From the NCBI GenBank assembly GCA_034440575.1, contig JAOTOL010001470.1:209501-273500 (forward strand): a DNA stretch of 64,000 nucleotides. The letters run 5' to 3'. The notes below the pieces were generated by a model. It was given only the letters and a program-made list of their open reading frames with translations, made no database searches and was not told the DNA's origin. This document shows positions 58,471 through 64,000 of this stretch, piece after piece. Numbering within the stretch: position 1 is the stretch's first letter; each line of letters starts with the position of its first letter. The position numbers and the translations under genes are program-made. Source of the stretch: Imbricaverruca yamaguchii (taxonomy: Eukaryota; Arthropoda; Thecostraca; Neoverrucidae).

Positions 58471-59696
58471 CGATTACCGTCGCTATCATGTCGTTTGTTC
58501 GGACTTTTAAAGCCACCGACTTCACCATGTATTTTTTAATAGAGTGCAAAAACTGGCATACATGTTGAATAGCTCGATTAAATATCTGCAATTGCAGAAG
58601 ATGCCGAAGAGATCTTCTTGGTCCAAATTGTCCTCGTAACGCAGACACTGCTCTAGATGAAAGGATAACTGCGCGCCTCATTTAAGGGAAGAGAAAGGAG
58701 TGTTTAATTATGTCAGTGTGCAGCTTAATGATGCATCATCATTTGTGGCATAAAGACATCGTTGGATTACATGTGTGCAATGTCCATAACGTTTCATTAC
58801 TGTTCAATGCTACTGAGGTGTCGCCGAGTAAGAAAATGTTCAGATTGAATGGAGAAAATGACAACTTAGCATTCGCATGACAGTATATCAGTAGTGCCCA
58901 CCCTTCCCTCTCCCGACCCACCTGGGATCTTCATCACCCCGGATCGGGATCTGCATTATCTCCTTCAGCAGTAGCTGCAGGAGAGAATGCAGAAAAAATG
59001 CATTAGTGGTGGCTGAATTTTTGGTGCCAGTTTCAACCGGATCAAGTTTCTATTTTGACGGATGAACGGAACAAAGAAGAGGGCACGGGAACCGTGCTTG
59101 GCCACTTTTCGGGAATCTCAACCATTAACAACATGAGCTTCAACCACAACCAGTAACCATATCAACGTAATGGAATTTAACAGAACGTTCCGATCTCTTT
59201 GGACGTTCTTGCATTCTTTGTTTAGTGAGAAGCAATACGTGAACCGGATTCGAATATTGAGCTCTCAACCTGAAGCAATTTCGCCTTGCTGTGCGCCTGT
59301 AAATGAAATTTCACCAGCCTCCGTAAAAAATAGTCCATTCAGGCTCTCTGGTGAAGGCTGTCTGGCTTACAACTGACCCTGAGTCACTAACCTCGCGAGT
59401 GGAATGCAATGCCTGGTATCAACAGCCAGTTTTGCATATGCTCTGGATTGATGGAGTTCGTGGAGATGTTTACTTTCAAAAGATATTGACGAAGGAGCGA
59501 AGTCCATCGGACGCATATGTTAGTCGACGTAAAACGTGAAATGCAGAGATTGCACGCAATTGCGTTTTCTGTATTTGTACCACCATTTGATAAGTTGACT
59601 GCAGCATTCCAGTCGCTGCTTCCATGAAAGACACCCGCGTTGACATCTGATAAAGTGTTACTATGTTGAGCGCAATATAACCGAAGAAGTTGAACC
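58471..59696. other. No supported gene
   Basis: About 1.2 kb of ordinary AT-rich sequence. No motif or repeat recognised. Confidence 0.4.
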
Positions 59697-59770
59697 ATGC
59701 GCGTGCGCGCACGCGCACGCACGCATCTACGCACGCACGCATGTATGCACGCGCGCACGCACGCACGTGT
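59697..59770. repeat. (GCAC/ACGC)n microsatellite
   Basis: GCGTGCGCGCACGCGCACGC, then ACGCACGCACGC-type repeats with ATGTATGC interruptions. Alternating purine/pyrimidine sequence. Confidence 0.97.
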
Positions 59771-60512
59771 TGCCATTATCTGTCAGAGGCACGTCCGCTG
59801 ACGCCCTGCCTTTTGGGCCGTCCATTTGAAAGGTCACAGGGCGTCCCAGCCAGCCGTGTAATCTCAGTCACCAGCCCCAGGTCAGGCCGTATAAAAGTCA
59901 GGCCGTCAGGCCTTTCCTTAGACCCATCCCGGCTTCAGAGAAACGCCGGCCAGTGGCCGCATCCCCAGTGACCGGCATTGCCATGGGAACGGCTGACCGC
60001 TGACCCTGCGGAGGCAGACGGTGAACGTCGGCGCCTCGCGCCGGCCTGCCAAAGCGGCCACCTCTGACCGCCGGTGACTCGGCAGCGCGCCGGGCGTCGT
60101 TTGAAGTTGTTGTGACCGCCGCCAGCCGGCGACCCCGACTGCGGGGTCACACGAGCCGCCAAATGAGGCCTAACGAGCCGTCACGCCGGCTGCCGACACA
60201 CAAAGGCCAGACTGCGCGACCGCGTCTGTGTGGCCCGGCCGAGGCGGTGCCACTGTCGGACGGCCGGGGTGACAGGTAGTGCTCCGGTAACGCTGCCTGA
60301 AGACCGGCCGTGAGCAGGGGCGGGACAAGAGTTTTCGCAGGGTAGAGGTCAAGGCGGCCCTGTCTGGTGGAACTCCCATGCACCCTGCTGGAGCAAGAAT
60401 TCCATGCAATCGGGATCCAAATTTTAGCATCTTCCATTGAGGTGGGGATGCTGACAGTTTATCCTGAACATTTATGCAGCTGCGACATCGCCAGACGCTC
60501 GGGATCTACCAG
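59771..60512. other. GC-rich segment, no gene recognised
   Basis: CG-rich from about 59930 to 60330. A TATAAAAG string lies at 59890-59897. No coding motif recognised. Confidence 0.35.
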
Positions 60513-60722
60513 ACCAGAGGAAGGGTCACAACAGTCCTGTAGGGGGATCCAAATCAACCAGAAGAAGAGCCACGACACTCCTGCAAATGGATCCAATCCA
60601 ACCAGAGGAAAGGTCATAACAGTCCTGCAAGGGGATACAAACCAACCAGAGGAAGGGCCACAACAGTCATGTAAAGGAATCCAGGCAAACCAGAGGAAGG
60701 GTCACAACAGTACTGCAGAGTT
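60513..60722. repeat. 44-bp minisatellite, ~5 units
   Basis: ACCAGAGGAAGGGTCACAAC-type starts lie at 60513, 60557, 60601, 60645 and 60689, exactly 44 bp apart. The rest of the unit is AGTCCTGCAAGGGGATCCAA and variants. Confidence 0.96.
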
Positions 60723-62396
60723 ATAACTCGGTGACCACTGGATCCGTTCGTTCCTGGTCATGATTCGTCAGTCTGAAATCAAGTAATCAGCAAATCACGA
60801 TCTGCTTGACCGCATAACTATAGGACGCAAGGACAAGAATACCATATTAACCAGGTATTGTAGCTATGTCCACCTACATCTGTGGAGAATTAAAAGACGC
60901 ACCACGATGCCACCATGTTCTCCCAGTATTGTAGCCATATCCGCCCCTACTGTGGAGAGCTATGATACTCAGCGACGTGGACATCACATTATCCCGGTGT
61001 TGTATCTATGTGAACCCATATTTGTGGGTGAGCAAAAAGCAGGTCAGAGACAAACATATATACACACCTTCCTTTGATAGTTCTGGTCCTATCATGCCAT
61101 TGAGTCCAGTAGTTCCTCAGTTGGCTTCAAGGCTTCGGCAGACTCGCCGTTAAGCTGCTAGTCTACAAATGGCGTCCGTCGCCAACCGTCCGTCCGCCCG
61201 CCGGGTCTGATTTCGACATTGCGTGACTTCGAGCGGGTTAGCGATCTCTCAGGTATGAGTCCTACGGCAACCGCCATTGTGACCATGGATCTCCTTTAAA
61301 ATCAGCTTAAAACCATCTATAACAGATCGGTTTCGAGTCGGTCAAGGTGGCGTCGGCCTGTTCATAGAAGGCATCGCCACTTCAGGGAGAAGATACCACC
61401 GGCTTTCACGCACGTCTTTTGTTGTTGGCAAATTCGGAACGTTTACATCTTCACTGATATTAAACTTGGTGCGCTTCAAGGATGTACTTTATGCTCCTCG
61501 TTAGTACCATTAAGTTCTACTTTTCGCATGGGTGGCGCGGCGGAGATTTAAATGGATGTTTTCTCAGTGAAACGTTACCGTTCCAATGTCAAAGTTAGGT
61601 CATTCATTAACGCATCAGCTATTATGCTGTATGGGAAGGTGACATAAGATAGCTGACAACTTATTTCGGTGTTAGAGACTTTGTGCTTGATCGTACAACG
61701 TTTCAGGAAATCATTGGCGCATCTGCACAGTCAATCAAAATGGAAAGGGACCTTTGAAAGCAAGATATGTTACAATAATTATACTGGCCTGCGTTTAAAA
61801 ACTTTTTTTAATCAAAAGGTCGGAAGTTTCTCAGCTGTTCGAATATAAGTTTCGTGTGCTGAATCCGAAAATACTATCCATTTTTCTCAATTAGCTCAAG
61901 TTTTCACACTACGTCAAAGATAGCAACCCACACACTGATGTATCAGTATGCATACTGCAGTATGATATATCAGTAGCGGAGAGAAGTAAGAATTGGGACG
62001 CGGGAAAAAGGGACAATGCATTATCTTTCAAAATACAAGTCTAACGCTGCTTTTTATTATGTAATATTTATTTATTAACAAGCTGCAGCGTTGGCAAGCA
62101 CCGCCGTCTTCCTTTTCGATGCGCAACGTGGCTGTGTGAACAGTAAGTGGAAAAGGTTCTTAGTTTGGGGCGTCAATAACTCGTTTCTTGGTATGGTATC
62201 GTCAAATATTTTGTTCAATTACGAATATATTACTAACATATGAAATTTTGCAACATTTGACAAGTGTTTTTGCTATTTGCTTGTGTGTTCGACATACGGA
62301 CCTGATTGATGGAAAATGGTGATGGTGGGAGAATTGGGACAAGTGCCCCAATTCTTCCAGCCTGTCCCATTGCAATTTTACATGTAGTTTACATAT
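60723..62396. other. No supported gene
   Basis: About 1.7 kb. A nearly repeated phrase around TATTGTAGC.AT.TCC..C..CT.TGGAGA occurs near 60855-60890 and 60933-60960. 61700-62390 is AT-rich. No coding family recognised. Confidence 0.4.
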
Positions 62397-62645
62397 AATT
62401 AACCCGTCATACCGCAATAAGGCATTTTATTTTAGTAAATGTAAGTAAATTTTAGTAAACTACCTCAATGAAACTACTGTCAACTGAGCCTATAATTAAC
62501 CCATCATATCGCAAAAAAAAACAACATTTGATTTTAGTGAATGTAAGAAAATTTTAGTAAACTACTTCAATGAAACTACTGTCAACTGAGACTGTAATTA
62601 ACCCGTCATATCGCAATAAAAGCATTTGATTTTAGTAAATGTTTT
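62397..62645. repeat. ~100-bp tandem repeat, 2.5 units
   Basis: AACCCRTCAT starts at 62401, 62498 and 62600 (97 and 102 bp apart). The unit continues ATCGCAA, CATTTGATTTTAGTAAATG, AAATTTTAGTAAACTACTTC and AATGAAACTACTGTCAACTG. Confidence 0.93.
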
Positions 62646-63140
62646 TAGCATCCGTCGAAAAGCTACCAACGGACCAGTTTAGGAAGAAGTAGGGACAACA
62701 CTCAAAATTTTATCCATGATGATTTTATGCACCACAACTTGAAATAAAGAAGTGCTTCGTATGACACAATTTTGAGTGAACCGCCAAAATAATCACAGAC
62801 TAACCTTTACATATTTTAATTCACGTCCCAAATCTCCTTTTGAGTCACATTTCTCCCGGTCACCAGTCCCAATACTCCCTCATTCGTCGTCCCAATTTTC
62901 GCTAAAATTGCACTTTTCATTTTTCTTGAATAACAGAGTAGATTCATTACTTTTCATTTTCAAATTTCAGTCTGCTGCGCACAAATGTCTGGGGGTTACT
63001 TTGAAATCAGGAATATGTCGCTCGCTGAAATGACACGGGTGCAACGGCGTGTCAAAGTTGGGGTCCGGTTTTTGTCCAAAATCTCACCACTCTCCCCTAC
63101 TGGATGCATCATATCTAATGTCGTTTTTGTGTATTTCCAG
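62646..63140. other. Upstream region or intron of the next gene relic
   Basis: AT-rich sequence leading to GTATTTCCAG at 63131-63140, a good splice acceptor before the coding block. No upstream exon could be confirmed. Confidence 0.35.
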
Positions 63141-64000
63141 GTGCAATCTGAAGTCATGAGTCGGCAGTGTCAAAATCATCCAGACAGGTTCTGTTACATA
63201 TGTGGAAAGGTCACCATACAAGATCGCCAGGCAACCATAACCGACTTTGTAAAAAAAGAGTTACCACACATAGTTTGCAGTAAAACTTGGTGATCAGGAC
63301 AAGCCGTTTGCCACTCATATTTGCTGCAAGTCATGTGTGGAAGGCCTACGAGCCTGGAAGAACAAGACCAGGAAATCCATGCCGTTCGGCATTCCCATGG
63401 TGTGGCAGGAGGGAAAGGACCATACCACGGACTGCTATTTTTGTATGAAAGATCTGAAAGGAGTAAATCGAAAGAAACGCAAGCATGTAAAATATCCGGA
63501 TGTGCCATCAGCCAGCAAGTCAGTCCCTCATGGTCCAGATGTCCCCATCCCTGAACCCGATGTCGACATCGAGTCATCTTCCAACTCTAGTGGGGATGAA
63601 ATGGACGCAGACGCGTCTGGTGCATATGAACCGACCGAGAACGATCGACCGGTACCGTTGGACCAAGCTGAGCTCAATGACCTAACGAGGGACCTAAACT
63701 TGTCCAAGGAATCTGCTCAGCTGTTGGGTTCACGGCTCCGCGAGAAACGTTTGCTGGCGCCTGAAACGACATTCTTTTGGTATCGGAATCGCGAAAAAGA
63801 ATTCAGAGAATACTTTACCTTAGACGAAGAGCATTCTATAGTCTACTGCAACAACATCGCGGGCCTAGTAGAAGCAATGGGTACAGAGTATAACCCGACA
63901 GAATGGAGGCTGCTCATAGACTCTGTGGTAAACTCGGCGGCGGTCCGGTACCAACTAATTTATTAAGCTCTCGAGTCACGGGACAACGAATCGGTCAGCA
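63141..64000 (+). pseudogene. 5' part of a widespread invertebrate repetitive gene, broken
   Basis: After an acceptor-like GTATTTCCAG comes ATG 63156 and MSRQCQNHPDRFCYICG, a Cys-pair motif. The frame then breaks. A stop and a -1/+1 shift near 63270-63280 lead into VKLGDQDKPFATHICCKSC, MPFGIPMVWQEGKDH, DCYFCMKDLKGVNRK and VKYPDVPSASKSVPH. Next come an acidic Ser-rich linker, then LNDLTRDLNLSKESAQLLGSR, TTFFWYRNREKEF, VYCNNIAGLVEAMG and PTEWRLLIDS. The match then fails and a stop follows at 63964-63966. The order is that of a large family of predicted proteins in arthropods and cnidarians, where further conserved domains usually follow WRLFIDS. The paired Cys motifs suggest zinc binding. A transposon-encoded role is likely but not shown here. 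Confidence 0.7.

Overview
This window reads as nuclear DNA of an invertebrate animal, probably an arthropod. The evidence is indirect. It holds a CR1-like LINE, hAT-type elements with 8-bp target duplications, and relics of three large protein families that I know from predicted proteins of arthropods and cnidarians. There is also a very high load of mini- and microsatellites, and isolated GC-rich islands in a more AT-rich background. I found no confident host gene, rRNA, tRNA or CRISPR array. Almost everything that can be named is a mobile element or a tandem repeat.

Layout. 1-3639: no recognisable feature. 3640-7333: a 23-bp minisatellite of roughly 160 units. 7334-13320: no gene, but a GC-rich island with an 18-bp palindrome. 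About 13325-16680: a DNA element (here IR1) with ~0.7-kb inverted arms around a broken transposase-like gene. 17057-19650: a 41-bp minisatellite, an (AT)n/(CA)n tract and a 31-bp minisatellite. 19954-25686: a second, larger element (IR2) of the same protein family, with ~0.8-kb inverted arms and two MITEs inserted in it, each with a perfect 8-bp target duplication. 25687-28879: GC island and featureless sequence. 28880-36417: a nested stack. A 5'-truncated LINE (A) stands alone. LINE fragment B was split by a hAT-like element (29889-36235), and that element was itself entered by a nearly full-length LINE (C, minus strand). 36418-45300: three minisatellites (22, 21 and 53 bp), a GAGGTGGTC array and GC islands. 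About 45310-48095: a third long-inverted-repeat element (IR3), whose centre encodes the C-terminus of a different transposase-like family. 48096-62390: (AT)n tracts and minisatellites of 24, 31, 15, 39 and 44 bp, otherwise no feature. 62397-64000: a ~100-bp tandem repeat followed by the 5' part of a third repetitive gene family, cut by the window edge.

How the parts fit. The strongest signal is the repeated design of IR1, IR2 and IR3: long inverted arms, arms rich in AGGTCA/TGACCT motifs, and internal genes from widespread invertebrate families with no clear assigned function. IR1 and IR2 carry homologous proteins with an N-terminal Cys-rich motif, a DF(A/P)(E/D)N-type block, an SDGCAGQYKN-type block and a SHGK..CDG.GG block. 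They look like a DNA transposon group with very long terminal inverted repeats. All copies seen are disabled by stops, frameshifts or later insertions. Repeat counts, similarity statements and boundaries were judged by eye, and boundaries can be off by several bases except where target duplications fix them.
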